Positions 33,601 through 41,982 of a DNA stretch of 64,000 bases are shown one piece after another. The position numbers and the translations under genes were made by a program. The notes under the pieces are model-generated. The model had not been told where the DNA came from. It saw only the letters and a list, made by a program, of their open reading frames with translations, and ran no database searches. The DNA comes from Cupriavidus malaysiensis (lineage in GTDB: Bacteria > Pseudomonadota > Gammaproteobacteria > Burkholderiales > Burkholderiaceae). Location of the stretch: the NCBI RefSeq assembly GCF_001854325.1, contig NZ_CP017754.1:2108001-2172000 (forward strand), in the 5' to 3' direction. Position 1 is the first letter of the stretch, and each line of letters starts with the position of its first letter.

Positions 33601-35820
33601 GCCAGGCGGAGCGGCGACGTCAACCTGGCGGGGGACAGCCGCCACCGGCTCGTGACCCAGTTGCTGAGCGGTGCCGAGCCGCTGGCGGACGTGGAGGCCA
33701 AGGTCAACGCCGGCCTGGCCTTCGGGCACGCGCAGCGGCTGGGCCGCGTGAACGATATCCTCGGCGCGCAATCGCGCTATATCGCGGTGCTGCGCGGGCG
33801 CGCACCGTGCTGGACGGCGCCTCTGCCCGGCGAGCCTGCGCCGCAGGCAATCGAGGCCCGCCTGGGCGCGGACAGGCGCCTGGCGGTGGCTGCCTGCTGC
33901 TACTGGGTCCGCAAGCTGCAGGCGTGTTTCGCGCTGGATGACTGGCGCGGCGCGCTGGAAGCGGTGGAACGGGCCGAGCCGTGGCTGTGGACGGTGAGCG
34001 GCTTCCTCGAGGCCGCGGACTATCACTTCTTCAGTGCACTGGCGCTGGCCTGGGCGCCGCCGGAGGGCGGGCGCGCGGCAAGCGACGCCGATAGCGGACG
34101 GATGGCAGCCATGGCCCGGCACCGGGAACCCATCGAGGCCTGGGCGCGGCAGAGCCCGGTCAACTTCGGCGCGCGTGCCGCCTTGCTCACGGCCGAGGCG
34201 ACGCGCCTGGGCGGGGATGTGCTGCAGGCGATGCGGGGCTACGAACAGGCCGCACGGCTGGCGCGCGAGCAGGACCTGCTGCACGAGGAAGCGTTGGCCT
34301 ATGAGTTGTGCGCGCGTTGCTGTTTCGGTCAGGCCTTGTCCACGGTCGGACTGGCCTATCTGCGCCGCGCGGTCGATGCCTACGGACGCTGGGGCGCGCA
34401 AGGCCAGGTGGCGAAGCTCGAGGCGCTGCTGCGCGCCTTGGACAACACCGCCTCCGGCCTGGCCAGCGCGGCCCACGACAGCGTGCCAGGCGCGGCCGAG
34501 CTGCCGGCCACTTATATCGGGCCGGCCGCGCAGCTGGACCTGGACACCGCCATCCGCGCCACCCAGGTGCTGGCCGGCGAGATGCGCCGCGAGCGCTTGA
34601 TCGAGGCGCTGCTGACCACTACGCTCGAGCATGCCGCCGCACAGCGCGGACTGCTGTTCCTGTGGCAGGGCGGCAGCTTGCGGCTGGCCGCGCTGGCGAC
34701 CACGCAGCCGGCCGGCATTTCGGTTGAACTCGATCCGGGGGAAGCGTCGGGAGAGGTGCCGTACCCGCGCACGATCGTCGCGGCGGCGCTCGCCGTGCGG
34801 GCGGACCTGATCCTCGACAATGCCAAGGCGCATGCGCGCTACGGGCAGGATCCCGATGTGCGGGCGCGCAGCGTGCGCTCGGTGGCCTGCCTGGCGCTGG
34901 TCAAGCAAGGCGAACTGGTGGGGCTGCTCTACCTGGAGAACAACCTGGCCGACGGCCTGTTCGGCGGGCGCCGCATCAGCCTGCTGCCCATGCTGGCCTC
35001 GCAGGCCGCCATCTCGCTGGAGAACGCGCGGCTCTATGACGAGCTGTTGCGGGAGAACCAGGAGCGCGAACGGGTGCAGGCGGAACTCGCGCACGCGTCG
35101 CGGGTGGCCACGCTGGGCGAGCTGGCTGCCTCGATCGCGCACGAGGTCAACCAGCCGCTGACCGGCATCGTCACCTACGGCGGCGCCTGCCTGCGCTGGC
35201 TCGACCGGCCCCAGCCCGAGCTGGGCGAGGCGCGCCAGGCGGTCGAGAGCATGATTGCCGAAGGCCTGCGCGCGAGCGAGGTGATCCGCCGCATCCGCGC
35301 GCTGGCGCGCAAGGACGAAGTGCGCCGGCAACCCTTCGCACTGGGCGAGCTGGTCGGCGAGACCCTGGCGATGGTGCGGCACCAGGCCGAGTCGCACGGC
35401 ATCGCCATCGTGCGGCACGAAGCGCCGGGCCTGCCCGACGTGGCGGGAGACCGCATCCAGGTGCAGCAGGTGATCATCAACCTGTTGGTCAATGCCATCC
35501 AGTCGATGGCTTCATGCCCCGGGCAGGCGCACGAATTGCTGGTCTGCCTCGCGCGGCACGAGGACGATGGCAAGGTGCGGCTGCGCGTCGAAGACAGCGG
35601 GCCGGGGATCGAGGCGGACCAGATCGGCAAGCTGTTCGGCGCCTTCTATACCACGCGCAAGGAGGGCCTGGGCATGGGGCTGTCGATCTGCCGCTCGATC
35701 CTGGCGGCGCATGGCGGCAGCATCTGGGCCGAGTCCCCGGCCCGGCCCGACGGCATGCCAGGGCCGGGGGGCGGCGCGGCCTTCAGCTTCACGCTGCCGG
35801 CATGGCAGCCCGACGCCTGA
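30607..35820 (+). CDS. Hybrid Ser/Thr kinase-like / AAA ATPase / GAF / sensor histidine kinase
   Basis: A 1737-residue cytoplasmic signalling protein. Residues 5-270 form a protein-kinase-like domain with VHLDIKPAHLL (Asp124). The DFG motif is replaced by TGFG (142-145), so metal binding may be lost. A predicted ATPase follows, with Walker A GRAGIGKSAL near 327 and Walker B VVLDDLQWMD near 460. A helical repeat region runs to about 1280 and a GAF domain spans about 1330-1500. The end is a histidine kinase with SIAHEVNQPLTG near 1510, NLLVNAIQSM and DSGPGIEADQIG. Proteins of this layout occur in Burkholderiales next to FixJ-type regulators, as here. The start at 30607 gives MNPLHHYRLSYLLDGE; the input signal is unknown. 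Confidence 0.92.
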   Translation: MNPLHHYRLSYLLDGEIAFLRGTAPGCEPVLLAVAGAAADAGAVQRRFEHEYSLQAVLRPQWAVVPAALTRFDGRPALVAADAGGMPLALSMGGPLPVPDCLDIAIAVTEALAAMHDAGLVHLDIKPAHLLVAPDRQRAWLTGFGIAGAAATIRTRPAAPMLAGTLAYMAPERAGRGGMPVDARADLYALGVVFYQMLTGVLPLEADEPVGWVHSHLARQPLAPAERQAGVPWELSAIVMRLLAKAPAERHAGAHALLADLRACRNAWRSGSGLPACAEADGDTAAPAGLYGLYGRGRELEALRRLQHAAMAPGVPAPALSTVLVTGRAGIGKSALIGAFCRAQEAAGGVVARAKAHPQRGGTPLAAVAEICADLARQSCDSAQARRQGWAAAMAAALGDDLGAFSEVVPAFAAWLPPQAGREPRAGLTAARFAQRLRRLLAVFGTVAPPLTVVLDDLQWMDAGSLEVFAALARRGPAQPLLVICSCRSEALGDPVPGHWLAELRAQGGLRGELALDALDGAALSALVAGTLGCGSDRAQAIARLVARRTGGNPLFFLRYLYALQRAELLPAEGGGVPEGEVPGGFDADAAQADLPALLGRELRQLPQPARTWLGALSCLGGSVSPMAARLAWQAAQAAGEAAQDGAALEAVAAPALAAGLLVPAGDGFLFSHDRVQEAAYAALEASGRSLMHLRLARLLAREPADKLFAAADQFRRGGAAITDEAERIAAARLILEAGARALRTTDYRSASAYFAAGERFLPAQPWEREPALALALAQGRAESEFASGQPAVAAAILEPLARRAPDVSSLAEITRLRVAVHTALDQADRAAEIGLEFVAGAGLVFLPGADWQVEQAYRRFLQLLGGRPLEALARLPRMQDATWRATMSVLTEMMSPASCLDANLRDLIPAWMASISLSHGNDEASCMAYVHLGMAFGPRLGDYPSGYRLGRLGVELAEREGTGRMRAKARMHFGAFLLPWTQPLQGGRELIEHSFDEARRSGDVNLAGDSRHRLVTQLLSGAEPLADVEAKVNAGLAFGHAQRLGRVNDILGAQSRYIAVLRGRAPCWTAPLPGEPAPQAIEARLGADRRLAVAACCYWVRKLQACFALDDWRGALEAVERAEPWLWTVSGFLEAADYHFFSALALAWAPPEGGRAASDADSGRMAAMARHREPIEAWARQSPVNFGARAALLTAEATRLGGDVLQAMRGYEQAARLAREQDLLHEEALAYELCARCCFGQALSTVGLAYLRRAVDAYGRWGAQGQVAKLEALLRALDNTASGLASAAHDSVPGAAELPATYIGPAAQLDLDTAIRATQVLAGEMRRERLIEALLTTTLEHAAAQRGLLFLWQGGSLRLAALATTQPAGISVELDPGEASGEVPYPRTIVAAALAVRADLILDNAKAHARYGQDPDVRARSVRSVACLALVKQGELVGLLYLENNLADGLFGGRRISLLPMLASQAAISLENARLYDELLRENQERERVQAELAHASRVATLGELAASIAHEVNQPLTGIVTYGGACLRWLDRPQPELGEARQAVESMIAEGLRASEVIRRIRALARKDEVRRQPFALGELVGETLAMVRHQAESHGIAIVRHEAPGLPDVAGDRIQVQQVIINLLVNAIQSMASCPGQAHELLVCLARHEDDGKVRLRVEDSGPGIEADQIGKLFGAFYTTRKEGLGMGLSICRSILAAHGGSIWAESPARPDGMPGPGGGAAFSFTLPAWQPDA

Positions 35821-35853
35821 GGCGCGCGCCGCCGCCGCACGGCGAGGCCGGCG

Positions 35854-36150
35854 TCAGCGCGCGGCCGGCGGCGGCTGGTCCGGCGATGCTTCGGCTTCGG
35901 TGCGCGCGGCGACCAGCGTGGGCGCAGGCGTGCCGGTGATCTTGGGCACGCATTCGCTGCGGAACCACGCCACGCTGACGGGCTCGCCGGCCAGCATGCG
36001 CTTGACGGGCGGTACCACCTGTTCGCCGATCAGCATGCCGAGCAGGCCGATCAGGGCGACCGCGGGCGGGGCGGGCGAGCGCACCTGCAGCAGTGCATAG
36101 ATGATGCCGACCAGGATGCCGGCGGCGAGCGAGACGATGTAGACCTTCAT
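35854..36150 (-). CDS. XapX-domain membrane protein
   Basis: A 98-residue protein with two membrane helices, KVYIVSLAAGILVGIIYALL at 2-21 and VALIGLLGMLIGEQVVPP at about 31-48. Together they make the XapX (DUF1427) domain with its conserved Gly pattern. The C-terminal half is hydrophilic. The family has no established function but is often encoded with hydrolases of the isochorismatase/YcaC type. Here it is the last of five minus-strand genes that include such a hydrolase. It is convergent with the large kinase gene. Confidence 0.85.
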   Translation of the reverse strand: MKVYIVSLAAGILVGIIYALLQVRSPAPPAVALIGLLGMLIGEQVVPPVKRMLAGEPVSVAWFRSECVPKITGTPAPTLVAARTEAEASPDQPPPAAR

Positions 36151-36227
36151 GATGTTCTCGATGTCACGGTGTCATGGGTTGAGGTGGAGGGCAGCGGGGG
36201 AGAGCGGCCGGCGCGGGTGCCACGGCT

Positions 36228-36656
36228 TCAGCCGCCGGGCGGGGACCGGTGCCGCCAGTCCTCCCACGCCACCAGCAGGAAGCCGCCCACCAGCCCGAGA
36301 TGCTCGAAGAAGGCATTGGCCAGGCCGAAGCGCTCGGCCGGCGGCGCCGCCCAGAAGCGGTTGGCCAGGAAGGTGGCCAGCAGCGTGAAGGCGGCCAGCC
36401 CGAGCGCACCCAGCCAGCGCCAGCGCCCGCTGAGGATCAGCAGCGAGGCGCCCAGCTCCAGCGCGATCACGGCCGCCGCCAGCGGCGCCGCCGGCGCCAG
36501 GCCGAAGTGCTGCATCTCCTGCACGGCGCCGCCGAAGTCGCTCAGCTTGACCAGTCCGCCCTGCAGGTAGGCCGCGCACAGCAGCAGCAGGGCGAGCCAG
36601 CGCAGCCAGCGGGGCAGCACGCGCGGGGCGGCGCGGTCCAGGGTCATGTCGGGCAT
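36228..36656 (-). CDS. DoxX-family membrane protein
   Basis: A 142-residue inner-membrane protein with four predicted helices: LRWLALLLLCAAYLQGGLVK, LAAAVIALELGASLLILSG, LGALGLAAFTLLATFLANR and FEHLGLVGGFLLVAW. The GGLVKL after the first helix is characteristic of DoxX/DoxD-like proteins, which are thought to act with quinone-linked oxidoreductases or redox stress systems. The ATG at 36656 follows AGGGAG by about six bases. It starts 11 bases after the amidohydrolase stop, so the two are co-transcribed. Confidence 0.87.
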   Translation of the reverse strand: MPDMTLDRAAPRVLPRWLRWLALLLLCAAYLQGGLVKLSDFGGAVQEMQHFGLAPAAPLAAAVIALELGASLLILSGRWRWLGALGLAAFTLLATFLANRFWAAPPAERFGLANAFFEHLGLVGGFLLVAWEDWRHRSPPGG

Positions 36657-36667
36657 GGCGCGCTCCC

Positions 36668-38692
36668 TCAGAAGGCCCAGCAGGAGCAGCCCAGCGCGCC
36701 CCAGAAGCCGCGCGCGTCGGAGGCCGGCACGTTGGCGGCGAGGGCCGAGGTGTGCGCGTGGCCGTGCACGCCGCAGGCGCTGGCGCAGGCGCAGGCGGCT
36801 GCCGCGCTGCGCGCCAGCCCGGCCTTGTCGCGCAGGGCACCGGGGCGGCCCTGGTAGCCGCCGCCGTGGCGTACCGGCGACCAGTCCGGCATGGCCGGCG
36901 GCACCACCGGCGCGAGCGGGCCGAAGTCGCCGTCGCCGTACACCACCTTGCCGCCCAGCAGCGTCATCACCGAGGTGATGTCCTGGATCTCGTCGCCGGG
37001 CACGGCGAAGTAGTCGGCGGACAGCACTGCGAGGTCGGCCAGCTGGCCCACGGCGATGCGCCCCTTCTTGCCTTCCTCGGAGGAGAACCAGGTGTTGGCC
37101 TCGGTCCACAGGCGCAGCGCGGTTTCGCGGTCGAGCAGGTTGGCCTGCGGATACATCGACATGCCGCCCACGGTCTTGCCCGTGGTCAGCCAGTACAGCG
37201 AGACCCAGGGGTTGTACGAGGCCACGCGGGTGGCGTCGGTGCCGGCGCCCACCTTGACGCCGCGCTCCAGCATGCGCTTGATCGGCGGCGTCGCTTCGGC
37301 CGCGCGCGCGCCGTAGCGCTCGACGAAGTACTCGCCCTGGTAGGCCATGCGGTGCTGTACCGCGATGCCGCCGCCCAGCGCGGCGATGCGGTCGATGTTG
37401 CGGTCGCTGATGGTCTCGGCGTGGTCGAAGAACCAGTGCAGGCCGTCGAAGGGGATGTCGCGCGCCACCTTCTCGTACACGTCGAGCGCGCGCGAGATGG
37501 TCTCGTCGTAGGTGGCGTGCAGGCGCCACGGCCAGCGCTGCTCGGCCAGCAGGCGGATCACCGGTTCAAGGTCGCTCTCCATCGACGGCGGCATCTCGGG
37601 GCGCTCGACGCGGAAATCCTCGAAGTCGGCCGCCGAGTAGACCAGCATCTCGCCCGCGCCGTTGTGGCGGTACAGGTCGTCGCCCTGGCCGGGCTTGACC
37701 TGGCCGGACCAGGTGCGGAAGTCGCTCAGCTCTTCCTTGGGCTTCTGCGTGAACAGGTTGTAGGCCAGGCGCACCGTCAACTGGCCGTCCTTGTGCAGTT
37801 CCTCGATGATCTGGTAGTCCTCGGGGTAGTTCTGGTAGCCGCCGCCGGCGTCGATCACGCCGGTCACCCCGAGCCGGTTCACCTCGCGCATGAAATGGCG
37901 CGTGGAGTTCTTCTGGTACTCGGGCGGCAGCTTGGGGCCCTTGGCCAGCGTGGCATAGAGAATGGTGGCGTTGGGCTTGGCCAGCAGCAGGCCGGTCGGA
38001 TTGCCGTTGCCGTCGCGCACGATCTCGCCGCCCGGCGGGTTGGGCGTGTCCTTGGCGTAGCCGACCGCGCGCAGTGCCGCGCCGTTGAGGATGGCGCGGT
38101 CGTACAGATGCAGGATGAAGACCGGGGTATCGGGCGCGACGGCGTTCAGTTCGTCGATGGTCGGCAGCCGTTTCTCGGCGAACTGGTGCTCGGTGAAGCC
38201 GCCCACCACGCGTACCCATTGCGGCGCGGGGGTACGCGCCACCTGCTCCTTGAGCATGCGCATGGCATCGGCGAGCGAGCGCACGCCGTCCCAGCGCAGT
38301 TCCATGTTGTAGTTCAGGCCACCGCGGATGATGTGCATGTGGCTGTCGATCAAGCCGGGGATGGCGCGCCGGCCGCCGAGGTCCACGACCTGGGTCGAGC
38401 TGGCGGCCAGGCGCATGATGTCATCGCGGCGGCCGACCGCGGCGAAGCGGCCATCGCGGATGGCAACGGCGTCGGCCTGCGGGTTGGCCGGGTCGAGGGT
38501 GGCGAACTTGCCGTTGACGAGGATCAGGTCCGGAGGCGTCGAAGCGTTCATGGCGAATGTCCTGGTGGCGGCTGCCGCGCCGAGGGCGGCGGCGCCGGCG
38601 ATGAATTGCCGGCGTGTCAGCGGCAGCTGCGGTTGGCCCGGTCGGGGCGAAAACAGGCCGTCCCGGCCTGCCTGGGAGTCGCGGGACGGCAT
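36668..38692 (-). CDS. Exported amidohydrolase, YtcJ-like, with Cys-rich tail
   Basis: A 674-residue metal-dependent hydrolase. A twin-arginine signal (LTRRQFIAGAAALGAAAATR, residues about 26-45) sends it to the periplasm. The amidohydrolase_3 domain has the metal-binding IDSHMHI near residue 120, VIDAGGG, HATYDE, DHAETI and VGAGTDATRV. The substrate is not known. The last 45 residues carry CACASACGVHGHAH and end in GCSCWAF, an unusual Cys/His-rich tail beyond the catalytic domain. It starts five bases after the stop of the alpha/beta hydrolase gene and is followed by doxX, which argues for one transcript. Confidence 0.9.
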   Translation of the reverse strand: MPSRDSQAGRDGLFSPRPGQPQLPLTRRQFIAGAAALGAAAATRTFAMNASTPPDLILVNGKFATLDPANPQADAVAIRDGRFAAVGRRDDIMRLAASSTQVVDLGGRRAIPGLIDSHMHIIRGGLNYNMELRWDGVRSLADAMRMLKEQVARTPAPQWVRVVGGFTEHQFAEKRLPTIDELNAVAPDTPVFILHLYDRAILNGAALRAVGYAKDTPNPPGGEIVRDGNGNPTGLLLAKPNATILYATLAKGPKLPPEYQKNSTRHFMREVNRLGVTGVIDAGGGYQNYPEDYQIIEELHKDGQLTVRLAYNLFTQKPKEELSDFRTWSGQVKPGQGDDLYRHNGAGEMLVYSAADFEDFRVERPEMPPSMESDLEPVIRLLAEQRWPWRLHATYDETISRALDVYEKVARDIPFDGLHWFFDHAETISDRNIDRIAALGGGIAVQHRMAYQGEYFVERYGARAAEATPPIKRMLERGVKVGAGTDATRVASYNPWVSLYWLTTGKTVGGMSMYPQANLLDRETALRLWTEANTWFSSEEGKKGRIAVGQLADLAVLSADYFAVPGDEIQDITSVMTLLGGKVVYGDGDFGPLAPVVPPAMPDWSPVRHGGGYQGRPGALRDKAGLARSAAAACACASACGVHGHAHTSALAANVPASDARGFWGALGCSCWAF

Positions 38693-38697
38693 GGGCG

Positions 38698-39519
38698 TCA
38701 AGCGTTCAGGAAGGCCAGCAGGTCGGCATTGACCTTGTCCGCGTCGACCACGCACATGCCGTGCGAGCCGCCGGGATAGATCTTCAGCGTGGCGTTCTTG
38801 ACGATCTTGGCGCTGAGCTTGCCGGCGTCATCGATCGGCACGATCTGGTCGTCGTCGCCGTGCAGGATCAGCGTCGGCACGTCGATCTTCTTCAGGTCCT
38901 CCGTGTAGTCCACCTCGGAGAACTCGCGGATGCACAGGTACTGGCCGAGGATGCCACCGGTCATGCCCTGCGCCCAGAAAGCGTCGATGGTGCCTTGCGA
39001 CACCTTGGCGCCGGGACGGTTGAAGCCGAAGAAGGGGACCGCCAGGTCCTTGAAGAACTGGGAGCGGTTTTCCGCCGTGTTCTTGCGGATGCCGTCGAAC
39101 ACGTCCATCGGCAGCCCGCCCGGGTTGGCCGCGGTCTTCAGCATGATCGGCGGCACCGCGCCGATCAGCACCGCCTGGGCCACGCGCCGGGTGCCGTGCC
39201 GCCCGATATAGTGCGCTACCTCGCCGCCGCCGGTCGAATGGCCGACCAGCGTCGCGCCCTTCAGGTCGAGTGCCTCGATCACCGCCGCCAGGTCATCGGC
39301 ATAGGTGTCCATGTCGTTGCCCTGGGCGGGCTGGCCGGAGCGGCCGTGGCCGCGGCGGTCGTGGGCGATCACGCGGAAGCCGTGCTGCACCAGGAACAGC
39401 ATCTGGGCGTCCCAGGCGTCGGCGTTGAGCGGCCAGCCGTGCGAGAACACTACGGGGCGGCCGGCGCCCCAGTCCTTGTAGAAGATGCGGGTGCCATCCT
39501 TGGCGGTGACGTAGCTCAT
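38698..39519 (-). CDS. Alpha/beta hydrolase, non-haem chloroperoxidase-like
   Basis: A 273-residue serine hydrolase. The oxyanion region is [13 protein letters not shown]. The nucleophile elbow is GHSTGGG, the acid lies in [10 protein letters not shown] and the His in [11 protein letters not shown]. The elbow with Thr after the nucleophile, and [12 protein letters not shown], are typical of cofactor-free haloperoxidase/esterase proteins; peroxidase activity is usually a side reaction, so an esterase or lactonase role is more likely. It is in the same minus-strand run as the YcaC-like hydrolase and the amidohydrolase. No export signal is present. Confidence 0.92.
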   Translation of the reverse strand: MSYVTAKDGTRIFYKDWGAGRPVVFSHGWPLNADAWDAQMLFLVQHGFRVIAHDRRGHGRSGQPAQGNDMDTYADDLAAVIEALDLKGATLVGHSTGGGEVAHYIGRHGTRRVAQAVLIGAVPPIMLKTAANPGGLPMDVFDGIRKNTAENRSQFFKDLAVPFFGFNRPGAKVSQGTIDAFWAQGMTGGILGQYLCIREFSEVDYTEDLKKIDVPTLILHGDDDQIVPIDDAGKLSAKIVKNATLKIYPGGSHGMCVVDADKVNADLLAFLNA

Positions 39520-39672
39520 GCTGTGTGCTCCTGAGGCGTGGTGGGTGCGGGCCTGCGGCTTGCCGGTGGCGCCGCCTGCGCGGCGGCGCCAGCCGTAGCG
39601 GCCTGCATGTCCCGCCGCGCGGCTTGCCCGCGCATCGAGGTGCTTCGGGGTGGGCTGCCGGCGGCGCGGCGA

Positions 39673-40359
39673 TCAGCGTGCCGGCACCGGCGCGATGGAC
39701 TCGTGGGTGGTGGCGGTGCGCTGGGGTGCCTTGTGCACCATGGTGTAGGCATAGTCCACGCCCATGCCGTAGGCGCCGGAGTGCTCCTTGACGAGCTGCA
39801 TCACGGCGTCGTAGGTGTCGCGGTGCGCCCAGTCGCGCTGCCATTCGAGCAGTACCTGCTGCCAGGTCACGGGCACCACGCCGGCCTGGATCATGCGCTG
39901 CATGGCGTAGTCGTGGGCTTCCTTGCTGGTGCCGCCGGAGGCGTCGGCCACCATGTAGATCTCGTAGTCGGTGTCATGCATGGCCGACAGGGCGAAGGTG
40001 AGGTTGCAGACCTCGGTCCACAGGCCGGAGACGACGATCTTCTTGCGGCCGTTGGCGGCCAGGGCGTCGCGCACCTTCTGGTCGTCCCAGGAGTTCATCG
40101 AGCTGCGTTCCAGGGTCTTCTGGCCGGGGAAGACATCGAGCAGTTCCGGGTAGGTGAAGCCGGAGAAGGACTCGCTCTCGACCGTGGTGATGGTGGTCGG
40201 GATGTTGAAGATCTTGCCTGCCTTGGCCAGGCCCACCACATTGTTCTTCAAGGTCTGGCGGTCGATCGACTGGACGCCGAACGCCATCTGGGGCTGCTGG
40301 TCGATGAAGATCAGCTGGCTGTTCTGCGGGGTCAGGACTTCGAGTTTGGCGTTCGACAT
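39673..40359 (-). CDS. YcaC-type hydrolase (isochorismatase superfamily)
   Basis: A 228-residue cysteine-hydrolase-like protein. FIDQQPQMAFGV holds the catalytic Asp, and IVVSGLWTEVCNLTFA carries the nucleophile Cys at the expected place after a Thr-Glu-Val. These match YcaC-like members of the isochorismatase superfamily, whose substrates are largely unknown. The ATG at 40359 has AGGAAGA upstream; the frame extends to 40593 without a ribosome binding site. It is the first gene of the hydrolase/amidohydrolase/DoxX/XapX run, with a 153-base gap to the next gene that contains no gene. Confidence 0.9.
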   Translation of the reverse strand: MSNAKLEVLTPQNSQLIFIDQQPQMAFGVQSIDRQTLKNNVVGLAKAGKIFNIPTTITTVESESFSGFTYPELLDVFPGQKTLERSSMNSWDDQKVRDALAANGRKKIVVSGLWTEVCNLTFALSAMHDTDYEIYMVADASGGTSKEAHDYAMQRMIQAGVVPVTWQQVLLEWQRDWAHRDTYDAVMQLVKEHSGAYGMGVDYAYTMVHKAPQRTATTHESIAPVPAR

Positions 40360-40592
40360 GATGTCTTCCTGAAGTAAGAGGGGGCGGAAACTGCGCCGCT
40401 CTGGCAGGATAAGGCGCCAGGGCGGACAGCGCGGGTTGCTTGCGGAAAGTGCGCTCACCGCCGCGCTGCGGCGCGTGATACGCGCTGGTGCCGGGTCGAA
40501 GCTCGCCTGGCAACCGCACGGAAGGCTAAACCCGGCGGTGGCCGGAGGCCATTGTCTGTTCGTATTACCTGTGTGCCGTCGAGGCGGACACA

Positions 40593-40820
40593 TCAGGCGG
40601 ACACATCGCCGTGGTCCGGGCCGGCGCCGCGCGCCCCGTCGGTGAATGTGTCGAGCTTGCCGCTGCGCGCGCCGTCGCTGTAGACGTCATGGCTGCGGAA
40701 GGTGTAGCCGTAGGTATCGGCGGCGTTCGGTTCACGCGCGCCGGCGCCCGGCGCGGCGGTGAGGGCGGCCAGGGACAGCAGCAGGGTGGAAACGATCCTG
40801 CGGGAAACGATGTGGCTCAT
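40593..40820 (-). CDS. Small exported protein, unknown
   Basis: A 75-residue protein with a Sec signal peptide (SRRIVSTLLLSLAALTAAPG, cleavage near AGA-RE). The short mature part contains two similar segments, VYSDGARSGKLD and TFTDGARGAGPD. No function is known. The start at 40820 was chosen because GGAG lies six bases upstream; the ATG at 40838 lacks one. It lies upstream of the YcaC-like gene on the same strand, with 233 bases between, and shares an AT-rich promoter region with the divergent FixJ-type regulator. Confidence 0.7.
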   Translation of the reverse strand: MSHIVSRRIVSTLLLSLAALTAAPGAGAREPNAADTYGYTFRSHDVYSDGARSGKLDTFTDGARGAGPDHGDVSA

Positions 40821-40942
40821 GATGTGCTCCAATGCCATTGGTTATTGAGTTTTATAGAATGTCTGCGTTTCGCTTCATCCCGTTCATGGGCTCAACTATA
40901 GGGCTGGTTCAGGTATCTTTTCAGGCATATTTGAGGTTGAGT

Positions 40943-40961
40943 TATTCAAAATATTTGAATA
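40943..40961. promoter_or_regulatory. Inverted repeat in AT-rich promoter region
   Basis: TATTCAAA-ATA-TTTGAATA has perfect 8-base arms. It lies in an unusually AT-rich stretch (about 40850-40990). Its right arm overlaps a possible -35 (TTGAAT, 40955-40960) paired with TATAAT at 40976-40981, although the 15-base spacing is short. It could be the operator for the regulator gene at 41227 or the exported protein at 40820. The rest of 40821-41226 shows no gene. Confidence 0.5.
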
Positions 40962-41226
40962 TAGATTCCGGCACCTATAATCGGAGGACTGTTGAAGCGG
41001 GAGGGGATCCGGCGTCCTTGCGAGCCTCGGCGACAGGAAGCCATATGGGGCGGTCAGAGTGCTGTGCACGCGATTGCATCGCCTGCGATTAAAAAGCGCA
41101 AACAGGATCAAGGCGCAGCACAAATTGACAAGGCAGCGGCGGTCGCATGGCGTAGATTCCGCTGCAGAGCGCTGAGCCGGCCGCGCGGGGCGGCCGGATC
41201 GGCGACGAGGGGAAGAAGGAGGGGCT

Positions 41227-41880
41227 GTGACACGACAGAACTTGGAACCGGCCGAAGCGGGCACCCGGGATGACGCCCTGGTGCTGGTGGTCGATGACGA
41301 TGCGGCACTGCGTGGGGCGCTGGGCTGCCTGTTCCGTTCGATCGGGCTGGAGGTCGCACTGTTCGGGTCGGCCACGGAGATGCTCGAATTCGCCATGCCG
41401 GACGTGCCGTGCTGCCTGGTGCTCGATGTGCGCCTGCGTGGCCCGAGCGGGCTGGACCTGCAGGCGCGCCTGGCGCAGCGGGGCGTGCACGTGCCGATCA
41501 TCTTCATGACGGGCCATGGCGATATCGCCATGACGGTGGCCGCCATGAAGGCCGGCGCGGAGGACTTCATGACCAAGCCCTTTCGCGACCAGGACCTGCT
41601 CGATGCGGTGTCGGCGGCGCTCGACAAGGACCGCCGCCGGCGCGAGGCGGGGCGGCGCACGCAGGCGCTGCGCGCCAGTTTCGAGACGCTGACGCCGCGC
41701 GAGTCGGAGGTCATGGGGCTGGCGGTGTCCGGCCTGATGAACAAGCAGGTCGCGGGCCGGATGGGGATCAGCGAGGTCACCGTGAAGATCCATCGCGGAC
41801 AGGCCATGCGCAAGATGAAGGCGCGCACCTTCGCCGAGCTCGTGCTGATGGCGCAGCAACTCGGCATCTGCCACGCCTGA
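41227..41880 (+). CDS. FixJ-family response regulator with LuxR-type helix-turn-helix
   Basis: A 217-residue regulator. The receiver domain has VVDDD, phospho-acceptor Asp in CLVLDVRLRGPSG, MTGHGDIAMTVAAMKAGAED and Lys in MTKPF. The C-terminal LuxR domain has LTPRESEVMGLAVSGLMNKQ and RMGISEVTVKIHRG. It starts with GTG. The MTGHGDI and LTPRE motifs are typical of FixJ/NodW regulators that pair with the large GAF-containing kinases of the 30607 type, so it may be the DNA-binding partner for that kinase 5.4 kb away, with the receiver-only protein modulating it. Confidence 0.92.
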   Translation: MTRQNLEPAEAGTRDDALVLVVDDDAALRGALGCLFRSIGLEVALFGSATEMLEFAMPDVPCCLVLDVRLRGPSGLDLQARLAQRGVHVPIIFMTGHGDIAMTVAAMKAGAEDFMTKPFRDQDLLDAVSAALDKDRRRREAGRRTQALRASFETLTPRESEVMGLAVSGLMNKQVAGRMGISEVTVKIHRGQAMRKMKARTFAELVLMAQQLGICHA

Positions 41881-41982
41881 GGGCGCTGAGCGGTACGGAC
41901 TCCGGCCGCCTCCCGTGGCGGGGCGGAGCACGGCAGGCAAGAGCGGCCGGCAGGTGCCGTCCGTGCCGCGATGGCGCGCTGG

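Noticed and set aside
36752..38779. Plus-strand open frame of 675 codons opposite the amidohydrolase gene
   Set aside because: Antisense shadow with no domain; the minus-strand protein has the Tat signal and metal motifs.
40850..40990. AT-rich island considered as an insertion or prophage remnant
   Set aside because: Only about 140 bases, no transposase, no terminal repeats; a divergent promoter region explains it better.
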